Shown here one piece after another: positions 34,577 through 46,626 of a stretch of 64,000 nucleotides of DNA. The position numbers were made by a program, and so were the translations under genes. The DNA is from Rhizophagus irregularis. Lineage: Eukaryota > Glomeromycota > Glomeromycetes > Glomerales > Glomeraceae. Each line of letters begins with the position of its first letter. Position 1 is the stretch's first letter. The stretch covers positions 2,170,001-2,234,000 of the forward strand of contig NC_089455.1 in NCBI RefSeq assembly GCF_026210795.1. Direction: 5' to 3'. The notes under the pieces are model-generated. The model was not told the origin of the DNA, ran no database searches, and saw only the letters and a list, made by a program, of their open reading frames with translations.

Positions 34577-35278
34577 TTAATCTCTAATAATATAGTTAGC
34601 TTTATAAAATTCCACCCATAAAGAATCACCAGGACCATATCTATCACGTTGAGCATTATAATGAGCAAGAATACCAATTCTTTGTTCTATTGGTAAAGTA
34701 GCAGTAGTAATCAAATTGTCTTCACCAAGAGGAGGTAAAATTCTTGGTATACTGGTAAATATTTTACATAAATCATCACAAACTTTTACCACCGTTTCTT
34801 TTTGTTCATCAGTAAAATCCAGATGAGAATATAGTATATTGCTACCGGGTTCTCTACTCTCAACAATGTCTCTATTACGATCATTATTTGGTGGGTCAAC
34901 AGGATTCTGTAACATTATACCAATTGAAGTTTGATTCCAATCTTTTGCATGAAATGCCGATTTTGCTAAATCCAATATTTGATATACAGTTCCATCCCCA
35001 TCTATCATTATATGTGCTGATAATCCTCTTTGACACAACAAACGAAAACAATCTCTTACTGAACCACATACATCCCAATGTAATACTATACAATTTACTT
35101 TTTTGTTGTTTCGAACTCCATAATTAGTTATCAAATTTGCAGAACTTTCGAATGAATATCCTCTTTCATCATGGTCATGATTAATTACGGGAAAAGAAAC
35201 ATAATATTGTTTACCATCAATAAAAAAATAACCTTTAGCATTTTCATCATTTTCATTTAATATTTGTTGTACTTGCAT
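34577..35278 (-). CDS. N-acetylmuramoyl-L-alanine amidase / PGRP-fold protein, copy 3
   Basis: Single exon, 233 aa. Seen: IVLHWDVCGS (zinc His 67), AHIMIDGDGTVYQILD (~88-103), FHAKDWNQTSIGIMLQNPVD, and LAHYNAQRDRYGPGDSLW with His 206 and Asp 218. Unlike copies 1 and 2, it keeps the C-terminal His, so all expected zinc-site positions of the amidase fold are present and hydrolysis of peptidoglycan is plausible. The N-terminus (MQVQQILNENDENAKGYFF) is longer and different. It has no kinase partner; its upstream neighbour is EFM4 on the same strand. No signal peptide is evident. Origin from bacteria by transfer is a possibility I cannot test here. Confidence 0.8.
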   Translation of the reverse strand: MQVQQILNENDENAKGYFFIDGKQYYVSFPVINHDHDERGYSFESSANLITNYGVRNNKKVNCIVLHWDVCGSVRDCFRLLCQRGLSAHIMIDGDGTVYQILDLAKSAFHAKDWNQTSIGIMLQNPVDPPNNDRNRDIVESREPGSNILYSHLDFTDEQKETVVKVCDDLCKIFTSIPRILPPLGEDNLITTATLPIEQRIGILAHYNAQRDRYGPGDSLWVEFYKANYIIRD

Positions 35279-35400
35279 TTTTATAGTTCAAAAGAAAAGT
35301 TATAAATTGGTTTTTTTTGCGAATTAAATTCTCTCTCCTTTGAATTACTGTTTAATATATAAATCGCTTTAATATTTCCTTATTAACACCTTTTTGTAAC

Positions 35401-35601
35401 CTAATTTCCACCAAAGGAATAAATGAAAATTTTACCATTATCATATGCAATAGTGAAAACTGTGACTCCGAAATTTCCTTTTGCGATATTAAATGGTAAT
35501 TCATTTGGAAGTTTGTCCACAAAAAGTTTAATATTATCTTTATAAAAATACTCATCAATACGATCACATAACTTAATGATATTATTTGATGAAAATTTCA
35601 T
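35401..35601 (-). CDS. Small hypothetical ORF between amidase 3 and EFM4
   Basis: 66 codons from ATG 35601, ending ...YDNGKIFIYSFGGN. It has balanced amino-acid use with Cys, Trp-free, and amphipathic-looking segments, unlike random AT-rich frames. I recognise no family. An overlapping frame (35,352-35,567) continues homology-free. It begins 12 bp after the EFM4 stop, on the same strand. It could be a real small gene, a 3' exon of something, or chance. Confidence 0.3.
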   Translation of the reverse strand: MKFSSNNIIKLCDRIDEYFYKDNIKLFVDKLPNELPFNIAKGNFGVTVFTIAYDNGKIFIYSFGGN

Positions 35602-35612
35602 ATTTTAATTAA

Positions 35613-36574
35613 TTAATTAATAATTTTTTTTTTTGGTTTAAAAGCTACAGTTGAAATAGTTTGTCCTTTAACCCCACCAAATGTAAAAGTTGGATATTTT
35701 ATATGATCAAAATAATCAAATTCTAAAAAAAAAAGAAGAAATAAAATAAATAAGAATAAAATAAAGGAAAGATAAAATTTTCTACACTTACCATCACTAA
35801 ATTTGCTAATCAACTCTTCTTTAGTAAAATTACAACTTGTTATTAAGAAATAACCATTTATATTTAATAAAGAATGAACTTTACTTGAATAAATATCCTT
35901 TGGATATTTTCCTTTCCTTTCCCCTTCATTAATTTCATAAGGATAAAGAGTAATAGCATCAAAAGTACCCTTATCCAATATTATATCAAATTTTCTTGAT
36001 CCATTTAACCAGAATTCATTATTTTCTGTAATAGATGAATTAATTAAATCAATAACATAATATGATATTATATCATTAAGATTACGTTGTTTAATGATAT
36101 CTCTTGCTAATTTAATTGCATTTGATGAATAATCTATTCCTATTAAATTTCTGAAATTGTTGGAAGCTAATTCTAGGAGAAGATGACCATTCCCACAACC
36201 TATATCAAGAATTGTGGTGGATGATATGGATCCATTTTTAAGAACCTATTAATATAAAATGTTTTGATGAGACTGAAATCAATAACAAAATGAAATATAA
36301 CATAAAAAGAATTTTTTTTTCAAAGTACCCAATCTACCATTTTTTCTACACTATTCTCTCCAAACCTAAAATAAAATTCAACCTTTTAAATATATTATTT
36401 TTAATTGGAAAAAAAAAAAAAATCCATGATGTCAGAAAAAATAAAATACCAAATTTCTCCGATATCACCATTTTCTTGAAAATTTTTATTCTCACGATCA
36501 TATAATGAATCCCAATATTCTTTTGTGCCAAGTTCGGAAGGTCCATACTCAACGATATTATTTTCTTTTGACAT
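35613..36574 (-). CDS. EFM4: eEF1A lysine N-methyltransferase (METTL10/See1 type)
   Basis: Four exons on the minus strand: 36574-36450, 36365-36329, 36245-35792 and 35722-35613, with GT-AG introns that keep the frame; 241 aa, close to the family's ~235-290. Seven-beta-strand SAM-dependent fold: SELGTKEYWDSLYDRE near the start and NGDIGEIWFGE around residues 36-46 are family hallmarks, SAM-binding ILDIGCGNGH at ~66-75, ILDKGTFDAITL as the post-II motif, GYFLITSCNFTKEEL, and FTFGGVKGQTISTVAFK at the end. The enzyme methylates a lysine of translation elongation factor 1A in the cytosol (established for yeast Efm4 and human METTL10). It is divergent to white collar-1 across 2.1 kb. Nothing looks damaged. 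Confidence 0.92.
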
Positions 36575-38664
36575 GAAAAAAATTTTCTTAAAAAGACTTT
36601 AAAAGTATTTGATGATCGTGATTGTCATATTATAGTCATATGACAAAACTAAAATAATTATAATCTATCCAATTACAGTATACTATTTTCTTTATTACTA
36701 AACAAAAAGACTCGACAAATTAAGCATAATGTTTTTAAACCCTAAACGAATGAAAAATACCCAAATATTTCTCTTTGTTGTTATACCAAATAAGGATTGA
36801 GTTTTTTTTATTATTTAATATAATGTACGATATATTAATTGTTCTCAAAGATTGTCTTTTTAATTTTAATCTAAACATATAAAATAACGGAGTTTTATAT
36901 ATCCAATATAATCGAGGTTAAGATCTATCTAAGATATTACATAATTATCTTATAAATGTTTCAATGCCACTATCAAACTCTGATCATCGATAAAAATCAT
37001 CTCTTCAGTGTTAGCGAAGCAAAGAAATGGGTTTAATCTACCATTTTAATTTAATACCTATAGGTTAGTCAATTCCCTGTAGGATAACCTATAGGTAATG
37101 ATCATCAAAATGGTTACACACTCTAACAACTATAAGATCTGCTGAAATATTTAAGTTAAAATAAGAAAAGTGGGATAGACTGTAGGCGTAATCATTACCA
37201 TTCTAGTTATAACTGTAAGGGTCTTTATTTAAGGGATATAAGATTAGTGGAATATCTTTCTTTAAATAGAATTACGATAATAATATGGAATAACTGACAG
37301 TTCATTTCTAAGTAACGATTCCAAATAATGAAGTAATAAACTATTTCGTCACATGAAATTTTTTATTATCCGATTATGGTAACTTTAAATTAAGATAGAT
37401 GATAATTTAAATCAGTTTCAAAAAATAAAAAAGATACCAACGATTTCATTTTATCAACTAGTTTATTGAATGCGATGTAACGGATGTTTCGAAGTATTGC
37501 CTTAAAAAGAATTTTCTCGATTAGGTAATTATGATCACACATTATGTAATAAAATGAATGTGTTTTTAGTGTTCATATTTATATTGATCAACAATAAACA
37601 AGTTTTTTTCCTCAGGACCGTATTATAAAATCAAAAATTTTTTTGCCGGAATTTTCGAGATAAAGGACCCAACACTCGATATTTAGAAATTTCGGGATCT
37701 CCGAAGAAATGTGAATCTAAATATAAACCAATAATAATTTTAAGTATTTAATTATTAAGTTGCATTATTTTAATAATTAATGTTATAGTAATTATTATGA
37801 TAAAAAATGACGTTTTATAAATAATGAACTTTTCTTAAAAGTTCAATTTTCGGGCGATTGAATGGTTTTTAATTTTCTAAATTTCGTATTCTGAATAACC
37901 GCAGCGAAATTAGGTATTAACTAAACATTTCGGTTGATATACAAGTTGATATACAAGTTTCCTGTTCCTTGTAATCTAATTGAAAGGCAAATTATTCTTC
38001 GGAATGGTTTCTACATAAGGTTTAAATTCTACTTGATATGCAATTAATAATAGAAGATAGGGGTACATATGGTTAACCATGTCAGAGAGCCACGCATTTT
38101 TTTTACTTTAAGTACAAGATAAAAAAAAAACCTTAAAAAATATTTTACCAACCAAAAACAAATTTTTGATTTAACAAAAGGAAATATGGCTGAATAAATA
38201 TAAATAATTCAACGTAACCTTATTTGTATATGATTTAACATACTAACAGGATAATAATCAGCAATATCAAAAAAGTTGGAGATTTTTTATTATTCCAACA
38301 ACAAATAAACTTTTGTTACACATGTGATTTTTGTTATTTTATTCCCATTCATTTATCTGTGTCTTGTGTTCTTTTTTTTTCTCACTCTTTAAAAAAAAAA
38401 TTTTTTTTTTTTTTTTTATTATCTTACCAACTCGTTTTGGTTTTTCACTCGTTTTCTATTATATACCCATCTTTGTATTTTGCACGTGCGTCTTGTAATA
38501 TATTATTGAAATATTTTATTTTTTTGTGCTCAAAGATATATCAACTTACTGACTAAAATAAAAAATAAAAATAAAATAATAAATATTATATATTTGCCAA
38601 CCAATTCTTTAAAGAGTTATTTGAAACGTTTGATCGACTTTAGTCGACTTTATTACAATAAATA
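36575..38664. promoter_or_regulatory. Divergent intergenic region, EFM4 / white collar-1
   Basis: 2.1 kb without a gene. It holds the promoters of both genes, a small palindrome around ACCTATAGGTTA...TAACCTATAGGT at ~37,066-37,095, and a pyrimidine run (~38,370-38,420) shortly before the white collar start. GATCGACTTTAGTCGAC at ~38,632 contains the GATCGA core reported for Neurospora white-collar-complex sites, 30 bp from the ATG; a regulatory role is speculative. Non-coding composition is less AT-extreme than in transposon spacers. Confidence 0.4.
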
Positions 38665-41600
38665 ATGTCTTATCAGGATGAATATTTGGAAGATCTTCTA
38701 GGCACTACTGAAAACTCAACACAACAGGAGGCGGGAAATTTCTTAAGCACTGCTTCTGTTACATTTCCATATAATCCAGCTTTTGCTAATAGTACATTGT
38801 AAGTATCAAGAATCTTTTCTTTTCTGATTTTCTTTTGTTGGTAAACATTATTTATTTGACCTGAAATTGCTCTAAAAAGAAGAACTACACCGGTTGCTGC
38901 AAATCAGGATGATACCCAATTGATTAAACAACAATCAACTGAACCTTCGCCTTACGATATAAGTAACATTCCTTCTTCTATGGATCCTTTATTTAATTTG
39001 AGTAATGTAATGGGAAGTAATGTGGGAAACATTGGATCTGGCAGTGGATCAAGTGGTTCAGCAAGATCTACAAATTTACCTATAATTCCCCCAGTTTTAG
39101 GTCCAATTCGACAACCTCCCGTAACAGGTTGGTAAATTTAAATAGTGCGATTTTTTTTTTTATCAGCTTATAAAACCTCATTTTACTTATCACCTTATGG
39201 TTTAGGAGCTGTAACAACTAACTTCCCAGGATTATATTCTAGTACGGGATTTGATATGCTTGGTGTTTTGGTATGTTATAATAATCAAATTAAAAAAGAT
39301 TTATTTTTATGTTATTTTATGTACTTATTCAATATTAATGGTACATTTATTAGGCTCGTGTTGCTGCAAGGTTTCTTTTTTTTTAGGTAATATGATTTAT
39401 TTATAAATAACCTAACATCTAATTTATAATTTCAATTAAATAGACCAAATCCTCAGATAAATATCGGACCTGTTGATATGAGCTGTTCGTTTTTAGTTGG
39501 TACACAAAGATTTTTTTTTTAACGCGTAATTTCTCTTATTTTTGATTTTTAAATCATAACTTATTTTAATCATCATTTTTTTCAGTTGATGCTCGTGAAT
39601 ATGATTTTCCGATCGTATATGCCAGTCATACGTTCGAAAAGCTGACCGGGTATTCTAATTCGGAAATTATTGGGCGAAATTGCAGGTTTTTGCAAGCTCC
39701 AGATGGACATGTGGCTCTTGGTTCGCGTCGTCGTTATACCGATAACAACGCGGTTTATCATATAAAAAGTCACATGATAGCCGGAAAAGAATGTCAGGCA
39801 TCCATTATTAATTATAGGAAAGGTGGCCAGGTAATTAATTTTAGCTACATTTTTCTTATTTCTTTTAATATATGACTTATTTAACATATTTTGTGTTTTG
39901 TTAGCCATTTATCAATTTAGTAACTGTTATCCCAATAACATGGGATAGTGACGAGGTTGCCTATTTTGTTGGCTTTCAAGTGGTACGTGAATATCTTGAC
40001 GATTAATTAATCATGTTTTAATTTGGCCACACCAATTTTGTAATATTTTATTATGGATAAATGAAACTATTACTTTTTATATATAGTCATTCTTATAATG
40101 TTAATATTCTAATACATTATGTAATACCTTTTTAAATTTAGTATAATCATTGCTATTTTAGTTAATTTAATAATTATGAAAAAACAAAAATCATTAAAGA
40201 TTGTCATTAATATGATTTTTATATGGTAAACTACATTACTTATTTATTTAAAAAAAAAACAAAATTATGTATACATATTTTATTTATTATCCGTTTGATT
40301 TGTATGAGCGTAAGTTATTAATAAGGTTCTAATCCATTAATCAATGTGGTGGTGTGGCCTTATTTGTTGTAATTATTCTTCAGATGTATTAACATTTTCA
40401 ACAATATAATATTTAATATGAAGGATTTAGTCGATCAACCAAACGCTATATTGGAGAAAATGAAGGACGGCACATACGTCGTGAATTATTCTTTAATGAA
40501 CTTATCTCAATATATTCCTCCAAGTGTGGGTTATATAGGTGAATCTAATAATGTTGAAGAATATATTCGAGACTTAAATAGTGCCATGCCATTTCCTGCA
40601 TCACTTGAAGTATTTGATTTAATAGGAGGAAATGCCGATACTGAAGTTAGCAAAAGGCTGTGGTACAAAATGTTATTAGAGCATTCAGATGATTTCATTC
40701 ATGTCCTTTCATTAAAGGGAATATTTCTTTATTGTTCACCAAGTTGTAAGAGAATATTAGAATATGATGTAGAAGAATTATTAGCAAGTGGTCTCTCATC
40801 AATATGTCATCCAAGTGATATTGTGCCAGTTATGAGAGAATTAAAAGAGTCATCAAATGGTGTAGAAGCGGTAAACCTTGTTTATCGTATTAGACGTAAA
40901 CATTCAGGATATATGTGGTTTGAAGCACATGGAAAATTACATTTAGAACAAGGAAAAGGAAGAAAATGTGTGATACTTTCAGCTCGTGAAAGACCTGTTT
41001 ATAAATTACAATGGAAAGATCTCCAAACAATTGGAGGAATAACGGATCAAGAATTCTGGACAAAATTATCAATAGATGGATTATTTTTATATGCATCTTC
41101 TGCATGTCAAAATTTATTAAATTATACATCAGAAGAATTAGTAGGAACTTCAATATATCATTATGTTCGGTCTGACCGCACAACTGATATAACGAGAAGT
41201 TTGACTTCAGCAAAAGATGGAAATACTCATAGCTTAAAACATCACATTCTAAAAAAGAATGGACAATATATGGAAGTTATAACAACTTTTTATCCAGGAG
41301 ATTCTGTTCAAACAGATCAAATACCATCATTCGTTATTTGTCAAACAAAAGAGGTTGCATCTGAACCTTCAAGACGACGTTCTACTTCATTATCGCCTGT
41401 TCAATCTTCACCCACATCATCATCATGTTCTCCTGATGGGGCTTCATCTGGGGGTTCCACACCAACACCATCTATACATTTAAGAAATATTTCAGTTGAA
41501 CATCAACCTACTGATAATATTTTTGAAGAATTGGATACAACAAGGAGTACGAGTTGGCAATATGAGTTGCATCAAATGCGACTAACGAATAAGAAATTAC

Positions 41601-42152
41601 GAGAAGAATTAGAATCTATTAAACATTCAAAGAAGAAAAGAGTAATGTGTCATTTTATTAATTTAATTTGTATTTATTTTATTTTATTGTACCTTTTATA
41701 TATTAATTATTATTTTTTTCTTTCTTTAATAGAAGAAGCGAAGTGCACCTTCCTCAAACAAGGTATGTCATCATTGTCAACGAAAAGACTCGCCCGAATG
41801 GCGGAAAGGGCCCGATGGTCCAAAAACTTTATGTAACGCTTGTGGTTTACGTACGTAAATTTGTAATCATCTATCATCACTCTTAAATTTTCGGAGTGGA
41901 TAAGAAGCAGATGCAACAAAATATTATTGTAAAAAGAATTTTAAATAATTCAAATGGCATCTGCGAGAAAACAATCATGTTTGATGATTATCTCACCTTA
42001 TTCTTTCTAAAAACAAAAAAATAGAAGTATTTATGTTAACTTTATTTTACTTCAATCTCAAAACTGTAGGTTATGCAAAGCAAATGAATGCTCAAGGTGG
42101 TGGGCCACCATCCTCATCTGTTTCACCAAAAATCAAGCCTAACATGGTATAA
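38665..42152 (+). CDS. wc-1: White collar-1 blue-light photoreceptor and GATA transcription factor
   Basis: Proposed exons: 38665-38798, 38880-39127, 39167-39270, 39354-39370, 39444-39499, 39586-39830, 39905-39982, 40424-41641, 41733-41850 and 42070-42152, giving 766 aa with every phase fitting. Domains: LOV with GRNCRFLQ, whose flavin-adduct Cys is at about residue 219; two further PAS domains (~375-440 and ~500-555); a Ser/Thr-rich linker; a short basic coiled stretch (~680-700); and a GATA zinc finger C-x2-C-x18-C-x2-C at 712-737 (CHHC...CNACG). In the family, light drives a Cys-flavin adduct and the complex with WC-2 activates light genes in the nucleus; fungal WC-1 also serves circadian timing. 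It is shorter than Neurospora WC-1 (~1,170 aa), lacking long Gln tracts. The second exon's acceptor (TCTAAAAAG) and the donor at 39,128 are the least certain joins. Confidence 0.92.
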
Positions 42153-43861
42153 AACAAAAATTTTTTAGATATCTTGGGACAGTAAAATAAAAAAAAATTA
42201 AAGCGTTGAAGATAAATATAAATAAATATAAATATATATATAAAAAAAAATAATTTTTTTCCTGATAGGATTTTATACTTTTTTTTAGATGGGTTTATCA
42301 AGAGAATTCTTTTTATTTATTATAAAGTTTTTTTTTTTTGTACAATCAATCAAAATAACCACACTCTGACATAACCTTTTCTTTTTCTTTGTATTATATT
42401 ATACGTTAGCTATTTTTTTACCTTTTTGCTTTTTTATATAATAATTTTTAACGTTTAATTTTTAATAATAATAAACTTTTTTGGTTTATGCAAAATCGAT
42501 GTGCGATAATGTCATAAACTTAATAAACTTAATGCAGTCCAAAGTGCTGTTTTTGTTCAAATGTCTCACCTAGAATATCACGTGATATGTATAATATTCT
42601 GAAGACATTTACGGCAGTAAACAGGTATTTGGTTCAAAATATACATACCTTCCAAATCGCGAAAATGCTCAAATTGTGGTAAGTCTGGCCATAGCAAGAG
42701 TTCTTTTCCGAAATCTAAGAAGGGGAATAAAAAGAAGACGGGGAATATATATATATATTTTTTTTATAGAATAACGCGTGTGCTAACTTTAACTTTACAC
42801 CATTTAGTACTTTCTTAGATTTATAACCCGTAGCATAAACCTTGAAAGGAGCTTATTCAAATCATCATAAGGAAATCCTCAATATCTACTATAGTGCTAT
42901 TTGAAAAGAACATCAAAATGAATGAAAAATATAATGGACTATTTCTAAATGTTAAATTTATAGTTACGCCAACTTTTACGGAGTTTTGTCAATAGATTAA
43001 GGAAAATACCAGATATAAAAACGCGCAAGAGGATTGTTAAAGACAGTGATTATTGCAAAAAATAGGCACCTTTGTTAGCCCCGCGCTAGACTCGCGCGTA
43101 CTACAAAGGTTGCCTTAAAGATGCCATTATTGAATCACAATCAGACGATGCTGGTATTGGAGGACAGGTTAACGAAGAGGAAGAGGAGAATGAAAAAGAA
43201 GAAGGGGGTAAAAGAAGTGAATGAAGAGAGACGACCTAAAAATAGAAACCATGAATTATTATGTGTACTAGAGAATGTTTAATTGTTAAGAAAGAAAAAA
43301 TAAAGGGGTTGAATACTTCAAATTTTGAATTTGGAAGTGACAGAGCTTGGGCCATACTCATAAAAAAAAAAAGTTTTTTATATGAAGAAAAGGTTTTTGG
43401 ATTAAAAATTGAATTAAAAAAATACGTATAATAATACATATAATATATAAAATGATTTGAAAGTATAGAAAAATATGATTATTGGAGATAAAATTCTGTG
43501 ATTTTGACAAATTCCAGTAGAGCTCTTTAATATTGAATAAAAAATATTTAAATGATAGTATTTACCTACATTTGCTACAACATTATGGATATAAAAGCAA
43601 ATGTATTGAATGGCTCATAATAATTGATTTATGTTTTGGATAAGAGCAAGTTATCATTTTAATAATCAATTTATAAAAATAAAATATCATATATTCTTAT
43701 ATTTGTACATTATTGTTCAGTCAAATAAGACCATTTAGTTATTAAGCATATTAAACTAAAATAATTAAAGTGCTAAAATATATTGTTAATGATTTAAAAT
43801 TCAGTTAATATAATTGATATAATTATATTAAACCATTTAGAGAAAACTGAGGAGTAAAAAA
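42153..43861. other. 3' flank and spacer with a zinc-knuckle relic
   Basis: Downstream of white collar-1. At ~42,660-42,730, plus strand, KCSNCGKSGHSKSSFPKS is a CCHC zinc knuckle in which the last Cys is Phe, a relic of a mobile-element gene. At ~43,150-43,220 an acidic, Glu-rich frame (EEEEENEKEEGG) may be from the same relic. Otherwise nothing recognised; a 67-codon minus frame at 43,236 is unsupported. Confidence 0.45.
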
Positions 43862-44038
43862 TATACATGCCACCCAAATTATTTTGGACTGCCGTAATTA
43901 TAAGTAAAATCCCAAATTCAATTATGGCATCCCAAATTATTTTGGCACTTTACATAGTAAATTATATATAAACCGAATGAATTATGACATCCCAAATTAT
44001 AATTATGGCATCCCAAAATAATTTGGGCAGCATGTATA
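43862..44038. mobile_element. 177-bp hAT-type MITE (TATACATG family), copy 2
   Basis: TATACATGCCACCC ... GGGCAGCATGTATA with a perfect 8-bp duplication gtaaaaaa (43854-43861 and 44039-44046). ~90 per cent like the copy at 3,877 but with an extra CCCAAATTATAATTATGG segment. Confidence 0.85.
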
Positions 44039-44046
44039 GTAAAAAA

Positions 44047-45290
44047 TAATAAAATATAAATGAAAACATGTAGAAAAATTATATAAAGCTTATAAAGTGG
44101 TGTAATAAAAGATCAAAAAGTGCTAGAATATGCCAGAATGATGTAAATACTTTATTGGATATTTTATTATTGGATTTTTATTTTAATTAGTAATTTGCCA
44201 AAGTTCTTTAAATATTCCATTTATTGGTTAGATTTTTTGTAATCAGATTATTAAGATTAAAACCAGTAAATTTTTTCAGTTATTTTATATTTTGTTTGAT
44301 GTTATACCAATTAAATTTTTATTAAAGTGGATAGTAAATATAATAAATTTAACAATGCATTTTTTCCCCTCAATTTATAATACAAAAAATTAATTGCTTT
44401 CTTTCATATATTTAAAAATCTAAACTCACCCTTTTTTATGTAATAATAATCCTATATGATTAGAACTTCATATAGTTATTCTCTATAATAGACTAGTAGT
44501 TACAATTCTTAATAAGCATTCATTTTTTCAAACAGATTTTATAATATAAATTTACTTCTTTACAATCACAAATTAATTATAACTATTTAATCTTGATATA
44601 CATATTATTTATTTAATAACTACAACTAAATTTTACTAATTGCAACTCATAATTTGCAATTGCAACTATATGTTTATTATATAATTGTAATTATACAATT
44701 ATTTAAAAACCAGTTGAGATATCAACTTTATTTATATTAATAAAAAAACCCTTTACAATCATCTATAAATTATAATTCTATCTAGCTACTATAATTACCA
44801 TAATTTTTGGCTAAAATTACAAAATTATAATTTTAGATTATAAATCATTTTAACTATCACTATTATTATAACCTCTATCTAAAATTGTTAAAGAAAAAGT
44901 AAAAAATATAAAAGAAAAAACTAAAACTAAAACTAAAATCAAAAATAAAAATATCATATCTGACATACTAGTCCATATAAAATATTTATTATGAGTTTTC
45001 TTTTTTCTTAAAATATAAAAGTATCAAAAATAAGGTTAAGACAGTACTAAGGCATAAAGTCAAAGTCTATTTAAAGATAAATTTAAGATTATTTTTACAG
45101 TTTTAGGTAAATATTTAGCCAAAGGTAATACTATCAAAACCAATAAATTTCTAAAATAGATTTTCCATTTTAAAGTCAGACTAAAAAGGAAAATTAACTT
45201 TTATATCTAATACAAGTTGTTGTGTTTCTGGTAGATTTTAAAAGGTCTATAAGAATATATTCAGTTTAAGACTAGTTCTGAATAAAAATA
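44047..45290. other. AT-rich spacer
   Basis: About 1.2 kb of AT-rich DNA with short repeated TACAACTA/TTGCAACT words at 44,620-44,690. No gene seen. Confidence 0.5.
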
Positions 45291-46232
45291 CAGTCCCCGG
45301 CAAAAAAAATGGCAGTGCGAGTATCATTTGTTATTTTGGATATGAGATCAGAATTTTCCTATTTAAATTAAAACTTGTAAATGCCCAATGGATTTTTAGA
45401 ATACTATTTTAAAAATCAATAAAAAAAATGAAATTTTATTATTGTTTTTACACCTATTTTATTTTCTAAAAAACCAAGAAGTTATAAATTTAATAGAAAT
45501 CAGAGCATAATAATTTGCTATGAATTTTTTTAAAATGCTCAAAATCCTACATAATAATAAATTCCAATTTTTTTTAAAAAAAACCACTTACTTTTAACTG
45601 CCAAATATTATAATTGCATTTTGTTATATCACATTATCACAGAGAAATACTACTAATAATTTTTTGAATTTGGTATGAAAGTTTGAAATAAAAAGTTTAA
45701 ACTTCATTTTCTCATCAACCAAAGCTTGTATTGAAACAAAATTTTAACTATTAGATTTCTTGCAATTATGAGATTTAAATATTGTCTTTTATTATATTAT
45801 TGAGCTTTTATATTGCTTTTAGAAATGATTATCTTTATACAACATAAAAATTCATAATACTCACTATTATATTTGAACTATCACATTACACAGATGCTAC
45901 ACAGTAATTTTGAAACAACCATTCGAACCATATAGTCAAGAGGAATCCAATGGTGGTAAATTTGTTTCAATCTGACCTCTGGATGGCGAGAAAGTTAAGA
46001 AAATATTAAAATATCATAACAAAATAACTCTGGTTAAGAGTGCGAATAGTATGCAATAATAAATTAAAGCATTTATTGACACTGGAAGATGATCATATCA
46101 AATGTTATTTAAATAATAAAATATATGTATTTTCTATTCCTCTTTCAGAAAATAAAAAAATATTTCACATTTTACTATAAATTAAATTCGTGATATCAAA
46201 AAAACTGACCGCCATTCTTTTCGCCAGGGTCT
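45291..46232. mobile_element. 0.94-kb non-autonomous Tc1-like element
   Basis: Ends CAGTCCCCGGCAAAAAAAAT and the inverse of ATTCTTTTCGCCAGGGTCTG, flanked by TA (45289-45290 and 46233-46234). A diverged trace of palindrome P lies inside at ~45,930-45,980 (GAGGAATCCAATGGTGGTAA). No transposase remains. Confidence 0.7.
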
Positions 46233-46626
46233 GTAATTAATTAGATTTCTTTTTAGGTAGTATAATATATATTCTAATTAGAAAAGCTGGGGAAAACAAA
46301 TAAATAATGTTAATTGTAACAGGAAAAAGAAAAAATTCACATTCATATTTATAAATATCTATAAAAGTTTTTTATAAATAATTTTTATAAAAATATTTTG
46401 TTTATAAGATTTTCATATGCTTTTTGATAGCATCATCCAATATTAAGAAAAGTATTAATCCATTAAACTAAGGTGATTATTGTGAAGAAAAGTAATGAAC
46501 TTTTTATTAACCAGTTTGTTTTAAAATCTTTCCATAATTTTTTTATTAAAATTTTACTTAGTTTAATATTTACTTAAGTTGTTTTATATCTTAAAAAATT
46601 CCTTAAATTTGGTTTGCTAGGCGATA
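46233..46626. other. AT-rich spacer
   Basis: Nothing recognised. Confidence 0.5.

Noticed and set aside
43236-43439. 67-codon minus-strand frame
   Set aside because: Low-complexity composition, no start context or homology signs.
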